Below are positions 54,809 to 62,881 of a DNA stretch of 64,000 nt, piece by piece. The position numbers and the translations under genes were made by a program. The notes under the pieces were generated by a model. That model was not told the origin of the DNA and made no database searches. It was given only the letters and a program-made list of their open reading frames with translations. This DNA comes from Aeromicrobium sp. A1-2 (lineage in GTDB: Bacteria > Actinomycetota > Actinomycetes > Propionibacteriales > Nocardioidaceae): positions 1,550,001 to 1,614,000 of the forward strand of contig NZ_CP027482.1 of the NCBI RefSeq assembly GCF_003443875.1, written 5' to 3'. Positions within the stretch are counted from its first letter, which is position 1, and every line of letters starts with the position of its first letter.

Positions 54809-54988
54809 GCCAAGCTCCTTCTCTCTGATTATGCCCTCTGAACAGCACCCATGACCAAACGTAGTGCGAGGCACCGACGCTGGAGCCGAAACTGGCTGCT
54901 ACCGGTCGCAATCAGACGGACGGACCCGCACACCTGACTCCTGAGAGCGATCGCCGACCACGGCGTCGCGTGAGGTCAGGAGTCGACC

Positions 54989-55429
54989 ATGACGATCCCA
55001 ACGCAGATGAGCCTGCATGGCTTCATCGCCACCGCCCCCGAGTTGACGTACGGCAAGAGTGACGTCGCCAGGTTTCGTGCACGGGTCGGTATCGAGCAGT
55101 GGCATAAGGAATACGATGGTGCGTTCGCCAAGCTCGACCCGCAGTTCTGCGACATGGTGCTGTTCAAGCCATCCGCCGAACGTGCCTACGCGAGGTTCCG
55201 TGTCGGAGACCAGTTCGTCGCCTCGGGTTACGTCCACGAGTACGAGTTCGACCGCGACGGCACCACGATCCAGCACGAAGAGTTCGTTGCTCGCCGCATC
55301 GGGCACGACGCTGCTCGCACACGCTACGACGTCGACCGCCCCACTCCAGCCGTCGAACGCGAGGCCAGGCTCGAGTCTGGGCGTGAACCTGGCCGCCCCG
55401 TCGCGCCGCCTGCCCCGGTCGGACTCTGA
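54989..55429 (+). CDS. ssb: Single-stranded DNA-binding protein
   Basis: 146 residues with an OB-fold pattern: MSLHGFIATAPELTYGKSDVARFRARVG, then FCDMVLFKPSAERAYARFRVGDQFVASGYVHEYEF, ending in a Pro/Gly-rich tail without the acidic tip of housekeeping SSB. Found in many conjugative elements, where it coats transferred strands. First gene of the plus-strand block after the DUF262 cargo. Confidence 0.75.
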   Translation: MTIPTQMSLHGFIATAPELTYGKSDVARFRARVGIEQWHKEYDGAFAKLDPQFCDMVLFKPSAERAYARFRVGDQFVASGYVHEYEFDRDGTTIQHEEFVARRIGHDAARTRYDVDRPTPAVEREARLESGREPGRPVAPPAPVGL

Positions 55430-55432
55430 GCC

Positions 55433-56065
55433 ATGGCGTCGAAGTCGTCTGACGACTGGACGCAGCCCTCGGCGCTCGATCCGGGACGCCATCCGGTGTT
55501 CGACACCTGGGCAACGCTCGACACCCTCGACCAGGCCTCGGCCTCGACCGATGCCGCCGAGTGGTCAGAGCCCTTCGAGTCCTCGTCGCCGTTGGCCGAA
55601 CCGCTGGGCCCGATCAACTGGAACACCCTCGGCGCCGACGAAGCCGAAGCCGAATGGCTCGACCTCAACGCCTGGGTGAACTGGCTCCGCGGCACCTACG
55701 GTCTCGCCCCGAGCGTGCTGCCGCCGATGTGGCACCGACACGACGAACTCGTGTGGGAGCTTTCCGCCCTGCACCTGCACTGGCTGAACTGCTACGGCCT
55801 CGATGCCTCGCCCTCCTCGCCGATGGGTTGGCATCGCGACTTCGCCGATGCTCGCAACCGGCTGCGTGACTGGGTCGCGGCCTGCGGCACCCGGCTGGAC
55901 CGCGATCGCCCGACCCGGCAGACCAATTGGCCCGGCGAACCGGCCTTCGAGACCGGGTCCGAGTCCGAGGTGACCGACCGGGATGCCGACTTCGCCCAAT
56001 TCGTCATGGAAGACGTCACCGCCCGCCGTCAGATCGAGGCCCACGTTGCACGACGGGCGTCCTGA
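55433..56065 (+). CDS. DUF4913-like hypothetical protein
   Basis: 210 residues, acidic. The core LNAWVNWLRGTYGLAPSVLPPMW followed by HDELVWELSALHLHWL resembles DUF4913, a domain of unknown function frequent in actinobacterial mobile elements. Lies three bases after SSB. Confidence 0.6.
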   Translation: MASKSSDDWTQPSALDPGRHPVFDTWATLDTLDQASASTDAAEWSEPFESSSPLAEPLGPINWNTLGADEAEAEWLDLNAWVNWLRGTYGLAPSVLPPMWHRHDELVWELSALHLHWLNCYGLDASPSSPMGWHRDFADARNRLRDWVAACGTRLDRDRPTRQTNWPGEPAFETGSESEVTDRDADFAQFVMEDVTARRQIEAHVARRAS

Positions 56066-56082
56066 GCACCCACGCCAGCGCA

Positions 56083-56117
56083 GGGGTTGTGGACAACCGC
56101 CGGTTCTCCACAACCCC
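56083..56117. other. Inverted repeat containing two DnaA-box-like sites
   Basis: Perfect 11-bp arms (56083-56093 and 56107-56117) around 13 bases. The left arm spans a consensus DnaA box, minus-strand TTGTCCACA (56088-56096). The right contains a variant TTCTCCACA (56104-56112) on the plus strand. It lies between two co-directional genes and could be an origin element, a regulatory hairpin or a terminator. Confidence 0.4.
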
Positions 56118-56198
56118 ACCAACCGGCACGGCGTCGCAGGGCCGGCACGGCGCACGGTGACGGTCTGCGCACCTGTTCTTCAACGAAAGAAACCCGCC

Positions 56199-56519
56199 AT
56201 GCTGCTTGCTCACGCGGTCACTCTGGCCGAGGCCCGCTCCTACATCGCGGCCCTGGCCGACGAGGCAGCGACATTCGATGGATCGGTCGAGTACGAGCAC
56301 GCGTTGCTTTACCTGGACCTCATCCACGGCGACGACATCCCCGCGCTCGACACCAGCGGATTGGCCGACAACCGCGCGATCCTGCACGCAATCGCCGTCA
56401 GTGCGGTCAAGGAACTCACCGACCACGGCGTCGACAAACTGCAGATCGAGCTGCTCCTCGACATGCTCGCCGTGGCCCAGGATCGCGACGATCCATGTGC
56501 GGACATCAGTGAGTTCTGA
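56199..56519 (+). CDS. Hypothetical helical protein
   Basis: 106 residues starting MLLAHAVTLAEARSYIAALAD, acidic and helical. No family recognised. Its stop overlaps the next ATG (TGATG). Confidence 0.55.
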   Translation: MLLAHAVTLAEARSYIAALADEAATFDGSVEYEHALLYLDLIHGDDIPALDTSGLADNRAILHAIAVSAVKELTDHGVDKLQIELLLDMLAVAQDRDDPCADISEF

Positions 56520-57805
56520 TGTACGGCGACAACACTGCCCAACTCCGGGACGCGCTCACCTCTCTGATGCAACTGGGCCGCAACAGCCGCGGATCGGACG
56601 ACCTGCCTGCCGATGCCATCCAGTTAGTCGGGTCATTCCGGCACAGCATCACCGTGTGGTGCCAACACGGCGTGCGAGCATCGAACCCCAGTACTGAACT
56701 CGGCGAGACAACACCGCGCACCCGCGGCCCGGCCGAGGAACTCCGCGTCCGGCTCGCAGAAGCGCGCGTCGGCTACACCGCTCCCCTGCCGACCGTGGAG
56801 CAGTTGGCCACGCCGCACCCGCATCACGTCGTCGACCTGTGGCGCCAAGCAGCCAGAGGTGCCGCTCTCGGCGAGCATGACTTTCCCGCCGGCCTCAGCT
56901 ACGGCGATGTGACCGACGATCAGGCGATGACAGTCCTCAAGGACGCCGCCGAGACCACCCGAGCCCTGACCGGGCTCGACCGTCGCTACGCCACTGCCGT
57001 TTCCGGTTGGGAACCGATCGTCGAGGTAAATTTGCTCGGCCGGGCGGCCGTTGTCTGCGCCGCGCACGCCGGTTACGGCGAGCCTGACTACGCCGTCGAC
57101 CGCCGCGGCTGGCGCCCACCCGTGCGCCTGGCCGACGGGCCGACTCTTCCCTTGCTGGGCGGGGTTCTTCAGGCCGAGAACAACCTCCTCGTGCGGCTCG
57201 GGTATCAACCCGACGGCCACAGCCTGCGGCTGATTTTGGACTCGCAGCGCATCGTCTCCCACCATGCTTCCAACCTCGCCCAAGCCGTGAGCGGCGGTGG
57301 TGAACTCGCCGCGAGGTGGGTCGAACGAGCCGAGACCTACACCTTGTTGGTCGACCAGACGCGCAACCTGCGCGGCCTCGTCGGCCACGGCGTTGCCGCC
57401 GCACAAGGCGCTCTGGCCGCAGCCCGCGTTCAGAACCTCAGCCCAAACACGCCGATCGAAGCGCGGGCACTGCGGCACCTCGACGCCCTCTTTACCCACA
57501 TCGACCGACGCATCGCCGACACCATCGCGGCCGGCGCCGACGACCGCAGCTACCTCATGCGGATCGGAATCCCCCGCGCTGACCTGTCCGCCGGCGGCGC
57601 GGTTAAGCAACAGCGATCCCGCCACATCCCTCTCGAGGTACCGCCCGGCGCCCCGGTGTTGGACACGGCCAAAACCCGTCTGAGGCCGGAACCTGCTGAG
57701 CCGCATGTTCCGGTCGGTTCAGCACAGTCACGTGCGTCCTTCACCCGGAGCATCGATCCGAGCCAACGCCAGACGCTGCATCCGCTCTCAGAGTTGTCGC
57801 TCTGA
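56519..57805 (+). CDS. Hypothetical ICE protein
   Basis: 428 residues, mostly helical in the middle (about 230-340), with no membrane segment and no recognised motif. A proline-rich basic tail ends the protein. It is the last plus-strand backbone gene before the toxin-antitoxin and integrase genes. Role unknown. Confidence 0.6.
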   Translation: MYGDNTAQLRDALTSLMQLGRNSRGSDDLPADAIQLVGSFRHSITVWCQHGVRASNPSTELGETTPRTRGPAEELRVRLAEARVGYTAPLPTVEQLATPHPHHVVDLWRQAARGAALGEHDFPAGLSYGDVTDDQAMTVLKDAAETTRALTGLDRRYATAVSGWEPIVEVNLLGRAAVVCAAHAGYGEPDYAVDRRGWRPPVRLADGPTLPLLGGVLQAENNLLVRLGYQPDGHSLRLILDSQRIVSHHASNLAQAVSGGGELAARWVERAETYTLLVDQTRNLRGLVGHGVAAAQGALAAARVQNLSPNTPIEARALRHLDALFTHIDRRIADTIAAGADDRSYLMRIGIPRADLSAGGAVKQQRSRHIPLEVPPGAPVLDTAKTRLRPEPAEPHVPVGSAQSRASFTRSIDPSQRQTLHPLSELSL

Positions 57806-57818
57806 GCGCGGAGACACC

Positions 57819-58124
57819 TCAGGCGATCTGGTAGGTCTCATCCCCCACGGTGACCTCAACCTTGAGGCTGCCGCCGAGAGCGTCGGCGTAGCGGCGCAGG
57901 GTGTCGACCTTGGTGAAGTCGACCTGGCCACGCTCGATCTCCGAGATCCGCTTCTGGCTGACCGAGAGCGTCTCAGCGACATCGGTCTGGGTAAGCGCCA
58001 TCATCTCGCGCAGCTCACGGAGCTTGTAGGCACGGACCTCGGCGAGCATCCGCTTCATGTGTGCTTCCTGTACCTCAGGGTTGCCCGGCCGCTCTACGAG
58101 CAGGTCCTCCAACGTCTTGCCCAT
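57819..58124 (-). CDS. higA: HigA-type antitoxin (XRE helix-turn-helix)
   Basis: 101 residues. The helix-turn-helix LTQTDVAETLSVSQKRISEIERG (about 44-66) is of XRE type. A short beta-strand C-terminus (SLKVEVTVGDETYQI) follows, typical of antitoxins paired with HigB/RelE-type toxins. Sixteen bases after the toxin gene, toxin-first order as in higBA. Confidence 0.8.
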   Translation of the reverse strand: MGKTLEDLLVERPGNPEVQEAHMKRMLAEVRAYKLRELREMMALTQTDVAETLSVSQKRISEIERGQVDFTKVDTLRRYADALGGSLKVEVTVGDETYQIA

Positions 58125-58140
58125 CTCAGTTCCAACCCTT

Positions 58141-58539
58141 CTACTTCTTCACCTGCGCCAGATGCGCGTCGTACCGGTCATCAGCGACTGGGATGTTCTT
58201 GCGGTACCACTTGTCCCAGCGCCCTTGCTTGTCTCCAGCCAGGAGCATGATCGCGTGCCGCTTCGGGTCGAAGGCGAACAGGATCCGCACCTCGCTCCGT
58301 CCGGACGAACCCGGCCGTAGTTCCTTCATGTTGTTGCGTCGCGATCCCACGAGGTTGTCCACCAGCGGTCTTCCCAGTCCCGGGCCAACGGTGGCCAGGA
58401 TCCGGATCGCCGCAATGATCTGGTCGTAGGTGTCGTCGTCTGCCCCCTTGAGCCAGTCTTCGATCAACTCCAGGTCGACAACCCAAGAATACCCTTTTCC
58501 ATCTACAAGGAAAAGGGTATGACGTTCGTCATTCATCAT
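58141..58539 (-). CDS. higB: HigB/RelE-type toxin
   Basis: 132 residues of the RelE/HigB family: IIAAIRILATVGPGLGRPLVDNLVGSRRNNMKELRPGSSGRSEVRILFAFDP contains the conserved KELR and R-x-lfaf strand pattern, with a Lys/Arg-rich end. It would cleave mRNA on ribosomes unless bound by HigA. Its ATG (58539) lies inside the 3' end of the integrase gene and is preceded by GGAAGGTGG. Linking integrase and addiction module in one transcript could stabilise the ICE. Confidence 0.78.
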   Translation of the reverse strand: MMNDERHTLFLVDGKGYSWVVDLELIEDWLKGADDDTYDQIIAAIRILATVGPGLGRPLVDNLVGSRRNNMKELRPGSSGRSEVRILFAFDPKRHAIMLLAGDKQGRWDKWYRKNIPVADDRYDAHLAQVKK

Positions 58540-59728
58540 CCACCTTCCCTGCACGCGGTGCGAGCGATTCAAGGATCTCCGCGGTCACCGGATTCACCTT
58601 CTCGTCCGGCTGGATGTAGTAGGTCTTGGTAATCTCGGACGACGTGTGGCCAAGCATCTCGGCCGCAAGTTCCGCTCCGCCCGCCCGGTCCAGCACTGTC
58701 GCGACGGTGCGCCGGAAGGAGTGCGGCGTGACGCCCGTGATCCCCACTCCGTCGAGGATGCTGCGCAGCCGTCGCCGCACGTTATTGGTCGTCAGCGGCG
58801 TGTGGTTTCGACTGAAGAAGATCAGGTGCTCAGGATCCTCCTCAGCGATCAACACGAGCCGGTCCCGCAGTACTTCAGCAGTGAAGCTCGGCACCGAGAT
58901 GGTCCGGTTCGACCTCATAGTCTTGGGATGGTCCTGGCGGTGGGTGGCCCTCCCGTTGGGCGACACGATCGTCCCGCAGAGTCGAACCGTCGCTGGTGTG
59001 CCGGTGACATCGACATCGGTCTTGCGGATGGCGAGCACCTCACCGATCCGGGCCGATGTTCCGAGCATCACCTCAATGATCTGCTCCAACTGTCCATCTG
59101 GCTTTGGGCCGTTGAGACCTTCCTCGCGGCGCCAGGATCGGACGGCATGCCTGATCGCCTCCACCTGCGGAGCCGTCAAGGCCAGCGCCTGTGACGGAGG
59201 CGGCCTCAGACGCGATATTTCCCGCACCGGGTTCTCTCTCAGCGCGTCGTACCTGACGGCCAGGCCAAACGCGAGACTCAGCACCGTCCTGGCGTGCTTG
59301 GCTTTGCTGTAGCTCTGGGCAGATGCGAGCCGTTTGATGAACTGATCCACTCGACGTACCGAGATCTCCCTCAGTGCGAAGTTCGCGAACGCGGGCAGCA
59401 CCAGATCACGCATGTCGCGCTCATAGAGTTCCCGCGTGCTCGGCGCGAGTCTCCCTTCGAGGTCGAGATCCTCCAGCCAGACCTCCACCAATGTCGTGAA
59501 CGAGCTGTCGGCGGCGAGTTCGCCACTGCCGACGGTGTGATCCGCGCGGGCCGCGACGTTCTCCTTCAGCCGATGCTCGGCCATCTTCCGCGTGGGCGCC
59601 GTCGCCTCGACGCGACGCAGTTGACCGTCGTAGTCGCGGAAGCGGGTGCGCGCCCGTACATCGCCATTCGGCAACGCCGTGAACTCGATGTCACCAAAGG
59701 TCCCGACCGGGGTCCGCGGCCTAGCCAT
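58529..59728 (-). CDS. int: Tyrosine site-specific integrase of the ICE
   Basis: 399 residues. An N-terminal arm-binding part (about 1-60), SAM-like core-binding domain (65-165) and catalytic domain (180-390). Catalytic residues visible: Arg in TSARIGEVLAIRKTD, a Lys-region IRKTDVDVTGTPATVRL, HSFRR, the downstream His in LGHTSSEI and the nucleophile Tyr in TKTYYIQPD. It lies beside the right end and is followed by HigBA on the same strand. It should catalyse recombination at the 3' end of tRNA-Pro. Confidence 0.9.
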   Translation of the reverse strand: MARPRTPVGTFGDIEFTALPNGDVRARTRFRDYDGQLRRVEATAPTRKMAEHRLKENVAARADHTVGSGELAADSSFTTLVEVWLEDLDLEGRLAPSTRELYERDMRDLVLPAFANFALREISVRRVDQFIKRLASAQSYSKAKHARTVLSLAFGLAVRYDALRENPVREISRLRPPPSQALALTAPQVEAIRHAVRSWRREEGLNGPKPDGQLEQIIEVMLGTSARIGEVLAIRKTDVDVTGTPATVRLCGTIVSPNGRATHRQDHPKTMRSNRTISVPSFTAEVLRDRLVLIAEEDPEHLIFFSRNHTPLTTNNVRRRLRSILDGVGITGVTPHSFRRTVATVLDRAGGAELAAEMLGHTSSEITKTYYIQPDEKVNPVTAEILESLAPRAGKVDDE

Positions 59729-59743
59729 GGTGGTTCACCCGGC

Positions 59744-59965
59744 TCACGGCTCGGAACATGCAGAGGCATCGCGCTGGGCCTCGACCCACTGGGTCACGTC
59801 GCTCATCATGAACTTCAGATGGCGACCAATCCTGAGACCCCGTGGGCCATGTCCGCTCTGGCGCCAGTCGTAGATCGTCCGCACGGGTACGCCCAGATAC
59901 TCGGCGAGTTCGCCGACGCTCAGCAGCGGTTCCAGACCGCTCAATGCCGTCTCGTGGGTGTTCAT
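59744..59965 (-). CDS. xis: Excisionase-like helix-turn-helix protein
   Basis: 73 residues: LLSVGELAEYLGVPVRTIYDWRQSG is the MerR/excisionase-type HTH, then RIGRHLKFMMSDVTQWVEAQ. Small proteins like this bind att arms and steer the integrase to excision. Fifteen bases upstream of int. The start at 59965 is tentative, since no good ribosome site is seen. Confidence 0.75.
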   Translation of the reverse strand: MNTHETALSGLEPLLSVGELAEYLGVPVRTIYDWRQSGHGPRGLRIGRHLKFMMSDVTQWVEAQRDASACSEP

Positions 59966-60110
59966 ACCCATCAGGTGCGCTAGTCGCGCCGTAGCGGCCG
60001 GGGACATCCAGTAACAGTCGGCACCAGCCGCCGTGCCATTGTGTCTGCGCTCCGCAAGAAGGAGCAAAGTGGAGGGTTTCTGGGTGGTTGATCAAATCTC
60101 TAACGCTTTC

Positions 60111-60141
60111 AGGCCCGGAAATCCACTGGATTTCCGGGCCT
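60111..60141. terminator. Perfect hairpin at the original ICE right end
   Basis: 14-bp perfect arms (60111-60124 and 60128-60141) with a 3-base loop, directly before the first tRNA-end repeat at 60145. Before the IS insertions it would have lain just downstream of tRNA-Pro and could have ended the tRNA transcript. It also separates the excisionase gene from the junction. Confidence 0.65.
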
Positions 60142-60144
60142 GAT

Positions 60145-60159
60145 CGGTCGGGCTGACAG
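60145..60159 (-). repeat. 15-bp tRNA-Pro-end repeat at the original right junction
   Basis: Identical to 61490-61504, 62805-62819 and 7718-7732, and one base different from 6368-6382. These 15 bases equal the last bases of tRNA-Pro plus the adjacent CGG. They flank every IS481-type copy here, so they act both as part of the att core and as target-site duplications. Confidence 0.8.
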
Positions 60160-60252
60160 TGTGCTGGTTCAGGACATAGGAAACCCATGTCTCGGGTCAT
60201 AGGAAACTGCTGTCTCAAGACATAGGAGACACTTCGCTGGTCGGATTCGGCC

Positions 60253-61429
60253 ATGTCGAAAGCCCGCCTGATCATCACCGCCGTCGTCCTCGAGGGCCGC
60301 ACCCAAGCCGACGTCGCCGCGACCTACGGGGTGTCGAAAGGGTGGGTCTCCAAGCTCGTGGCCCGCTACCGCACTGAAGACGAGGCGGCCTTTGAGCCAC
60401 ACTCTCGACGGCCCAAAACAACACCGAACGCGACACCGGCCGAGACGGTCGAGCTGATCTGGACGCTCCGCCGCAAGCTGGTCGACGCCGGTCTGGACGC
60501 CGGCCCAGACACGATCGGCTGGCACCTGGCACAAGATCACGATGTGACGGTCTCTAGGGCCACGATCGCCCGACAGCTGGCCAAGGGCGGACTGGTTGTC
60601 CCGAGCCGAAGAAGCGACCAAAGTCCTCCTACATCCGTTTCCAGGCCCAGATGCCAAACGAGACCTGGCAGTCCGATTTCACCCACTACCCGCTGACCGA
60701 CATCAAGGCCTATCCCAAAGGTGTCGAGATCATCACCTGGCTCGACGACTGCACCCGCTACGCCCTCCACGTGTCCGCCCACCGGGCGATCACCACGACA
60801 ATCGTGAAGGCCACCTTCCGCAAAACCGCAGGCCAGCACGGCATTCCCGCCTCAACGCTGACCGACAACGGCATGGTCTACACCGTCCGACTCGCTGGCA
60901 TCGGCAGGCAAGGCGGACGCAACAGCTTCGAGCAACAACTCCGCGACTGGGACGTGGTCCAAAAGAACGGCCGCCCCAACCACCCCACGACCCAGGGCAA
61001 GGTCGAACGCTTCCAGCAGACGCTCAAGAAGTGGCTCCGCGCCCAACCGGTCCAACCCGCCACCATCGACGAACTCCAAGCTGTGCTCGACGTCTTCGTC
61101 GACGAATACAACAGCCGCCGCCCCACCGATCCCTGCCCCACCAGGCAACACCGGCCGCCTTGTTCGAGACCATGCCGAAAGCTCTGCCCGGCAACAGCCG
61201 GGACGCCGACACGCATGACCGTGTCCGTCACGACCGCATCGACAAAACAGGTGCCGTGACGCTGCGCGTCAACGGCAAACTGCACCACATCGGAGTCGGA
61301 CGAACCCACGCCCGAACCCACGTCATCCTGCTCATCCAGGACCTGCACGTCCGCATCGCCAACGCCGTCACCGGAGAGCTTTTGCGCGAGCTCACCATCA
61401 ACCCAGAACGCGACTACCAAGGCCAATGA
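60253..61429 (+). pseudogene. IS481-family transposase, copy B, frameshifted
   Basis: Starts MSKARLIITAVVLEGRTQADV. The helix-turn-helix and rve core are readable in three frames: first to about 60600, then WQSDFTHYPLTD to about 61135, then ETMPKALPGNSRDADTHD to the stop at 61429. Breaks fall in C runs that are one base short compared with the other copies (near 60600 and 61127). Catalytic segments WLDDCTR, STLTDNGMV and GKVERFQQT are otherwise intact. Confidence 0.8.
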
Positions 61430-61431
61430 AA

Positions 61432-61468
61432 AAACTCCCGAACCTGCAAAATGCAGGTCCGGGAGTTT
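61432..61468. terminator. Bidirectional terminator at the right end of IS copy B
   Basis: Arms 61432-61448 and 61452-61468 pair at 16 of 17 positions around AAA. On the minus strand the stem is followed by a run of six T (TTTTTTCATTGG), a textbook intrinsic terminator for transcripts coming from the tRNA side. Confidence 0.8.
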
Positions 61469-61578
61469 CCGATGTCCTGAGACATCACACGGTCGGGCTG
61501 ACAGTGTGCTGGTTCAGGACATAGGCGACACATCTCTCAAGACATAGGAGACACCTCGGCTGCTGGTGATGCTCGAGC

Positions 61579-62746
61579 ATGTCGAAGGCTCGTCTGGTCA
61601 TCACCGCCCTGTTCGTCGAGCACCAGTCACCGTCGGAGGTCGCTGCCCGCTACGGCGTCCACCGCTCCTGGGTCTACAAACTCAAAGCCCGCTACGAGAC
61701 CGAGGGCGACGCCGCACTCGAACCCCGATCGCGGCGGCCCAAGACATCACCCACAGCGATCAGCGACCACACCGCAGACCTGGTCGTCCGTCTGCGCAAA
61801 CAGCTGTCCGAGGTTGGTCTGGACGCCGGACCCGACACCATCGCCTGGCACCTCCAGCAGCACCACGACGTCACTGTCTCGGCCGCCACGATCAGCCGAC
61901 ACCTGGCCAAAGCCGGCCTCGTCGTCCCGAACCACGGAAGCGACCGAAGTCGTCCTACATCCGCTTCGAAGCGCAGATGCCCAACGAGACCTGGCAATCA
62001 GACTTCACCCACTACCGCCTCAGCACCGGACATGACACCGAGATCCTGACCTGGCTCGACGACTGCACCCGCATGGCGATCCGCGTCACCGCCCACCACC
62101 GGGTCACCACGCCCATCGTCCTCGCCGAGTTCCGTGCCGCGATCAAAACCGTTGGAATCCCCGCCTCAACCCTCGCCGACAACGGCATGGTCTACACCGT
62201 CCGCCTCGCCGGCATCGGCCGCCAAGGCGGACGCAACAGCTTCGAGCACGAACTCCGCCGACTGCACGTGATCCAGAAGAACGGCCGACCGAACCACCCC
62301 ACGACTCAGGGCAAAGTCGAGAGATTCCAACAGACCTTCAAGAAGTGGCTCCGCGCTCAGCCGGTCCAACCCGCGACGATTGTCGAGCTGCAGGCACTAC
62401 TCGATGAGTTCGTCGACGAATACAACCACCGCCGCCCCCACCGGTCGTTGCCACACCGAGCAACACCGGCAACGCTCTATGACTCGATGCCAAAGCCTTG
62501 CCAGGCAACTCCCGCGACACCGACACCCACGACCGGATCCGCCACGACCGCATCGACAAAACAGGGGCCGTGACGCTCCGCGTCAACGGCAAACTCCACC
62601 ACATCGGCATCGGCCGAACCCACGCCCGAACCCACGTCATCCTGCTCATCCAAGACCTCAACGTCAGGGTCGTGAACGCCGTCACTGGGGAGCTACTCAG
62701 AGACCTAGAAATAGACCCAGAACGCGACTACCAACCGCGCAAATGA
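61579..62746 (+). pseudogene. IS481-family transposase, copy A', frameshifted
   Basis: Same start and helix-turn-helix as copy A. The frame breaks near 61926, after LAKAGLVVP. A long frame then carries the whole rve core through DEFVDEYNHRRPHRSLPHRATPATLYDSMP. A last break near 62490 (two C instead of three) precedes the final part, which ends at 62746. Possibly sequence error, otherwise inactive. Confidence 0.8.
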
Positions 62747-62749
62747 AGA

Positions 62750-62781
62750 ACACCCGAACCTGCTTCCGCAGGTTCGGGTGT
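62750..62781. terminator. Hairpin at the right end of IS copy A'
   Basis: Perfect 14-bp arms (62750-62763 and 62768-62781), TTCC loop. It lies 27 bases beyond the tRNA-Pro 3' end and, in the tRNA's direction, is followed by a T-rich TTCTTCATTT. It should now serve as the tRNA terminator. Confidence 0.7.
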
Positions 62782-62804
62782 CTCTTATCTCTTGCGAGAT
62801 CACA

Positions 62805-62841
62805 CGGTCGGGCTGACAGGATTTGAACCTGCGACCCCCTG
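62805..62841 (-). repeat. attR: 37-bp core within tRNA-Pro
   Basis: Identical to 7718-7754. It covers the 3' part of the tRNA gene, so integration there leaves the tRNA intact on this side. Because two IS copies have inserted to its left, the ICE-proximal half of the original junction is now at 60145. Confidence 0.85.
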
Positions 62842-62881
62842 ACCCCCAGTCAGGTGCGCTACCAAGCTGCGCTACAGCCCG
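62808..62881 (-). tRNA. tRNA-Pro (anticodon GGG)
   Basis: 74 bases. Acceptor stem CGGGCTG/CAGCCCG pairs fully. The anticodon arm CCTGA-CTGGGGG-TCAGG gives anticodon GGG. The T arm has the GTTCAAATC loop, and the discriminator is A. CCA is not encoded. This is the ICE attachment gene. Confidence 0.95.

Larger units (their letters stand above)
60160..61489 (+). mobile_element. IS481-type insertion sequence, copy B
   Basis: 1330 bp. Left end TGTGCTGGTTCAGGACAT pairs with the reverse of the right end, TGTGATGTCTCAGGACAT, as imperfect terminal repeats. Flanked by perfect 15-bp repeats (60145-60159, 61490-61504). It is related to, but clearly diverged from, the A copies. Its 3' end matches the remnant at 6170-6367. 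Confidence 0.85.
61505..62804 (+). mobile_element. IS481-type insertion sequence, copy A' (right)
   Basis: 1300 bp, nearly identical to copy A at 6383-7717 apart from the 6890-6950 region and some C-run indels. Bounded by perfect 15-bp repeats (61490-61504, 62805-62819). It is inserted directly beside tRNA-Pro, in tandem with copy B. Confidence 0.85.
7718..62841. mobile_element. Integrative and conjugative element inserted at tRNA-Pro (about 55 kb)
   Basis: Bounded by 37-bp direct repeats derived from tRNA-Pro. A tyrosine integrase and excisionase-like gene sit next to the right end. The interior encodes a MobF relaxase, VirD4/TraG and VirB4-type ATPases, TrbL/VirB6, a cell-wall peptidase, PrimPol, ParB, SSB and ArdC, so both a full transfer route and DNA processing are present. 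It uses a type IV secretion system, not the single FtsK/TraB pump of classical actinomycete AICEs. Several defence-type cargo modules are spaced between backbone blocks. The right end has been pushed apart by two IS481-type insertions; without them the original right junction would be at 60145. Confidence 0.88.

Noticed and set aside
56633..57706. 357-codon minus-strand frame
   Set aside because: Antisense of the hypothetical protein at 56519; the plus-strand frame has the TGATG coupling and more normal composition.
60253..61429. Programmed ribosomal frameshifting in the IS481 transposase
   Set aside because: The shift after LVVP in copies B and A' is absent in copy A, and other shifts differ between copies; IS481 transposases are normally one frame.
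6383..62804. Composite transposon formed by the two direct A-type IS copies
   Set aside because: The same 15-bp repeats occur at the internal IS junctions, and a dedicated integrase with a 37-bp tRNA att repeat better explains the large element.
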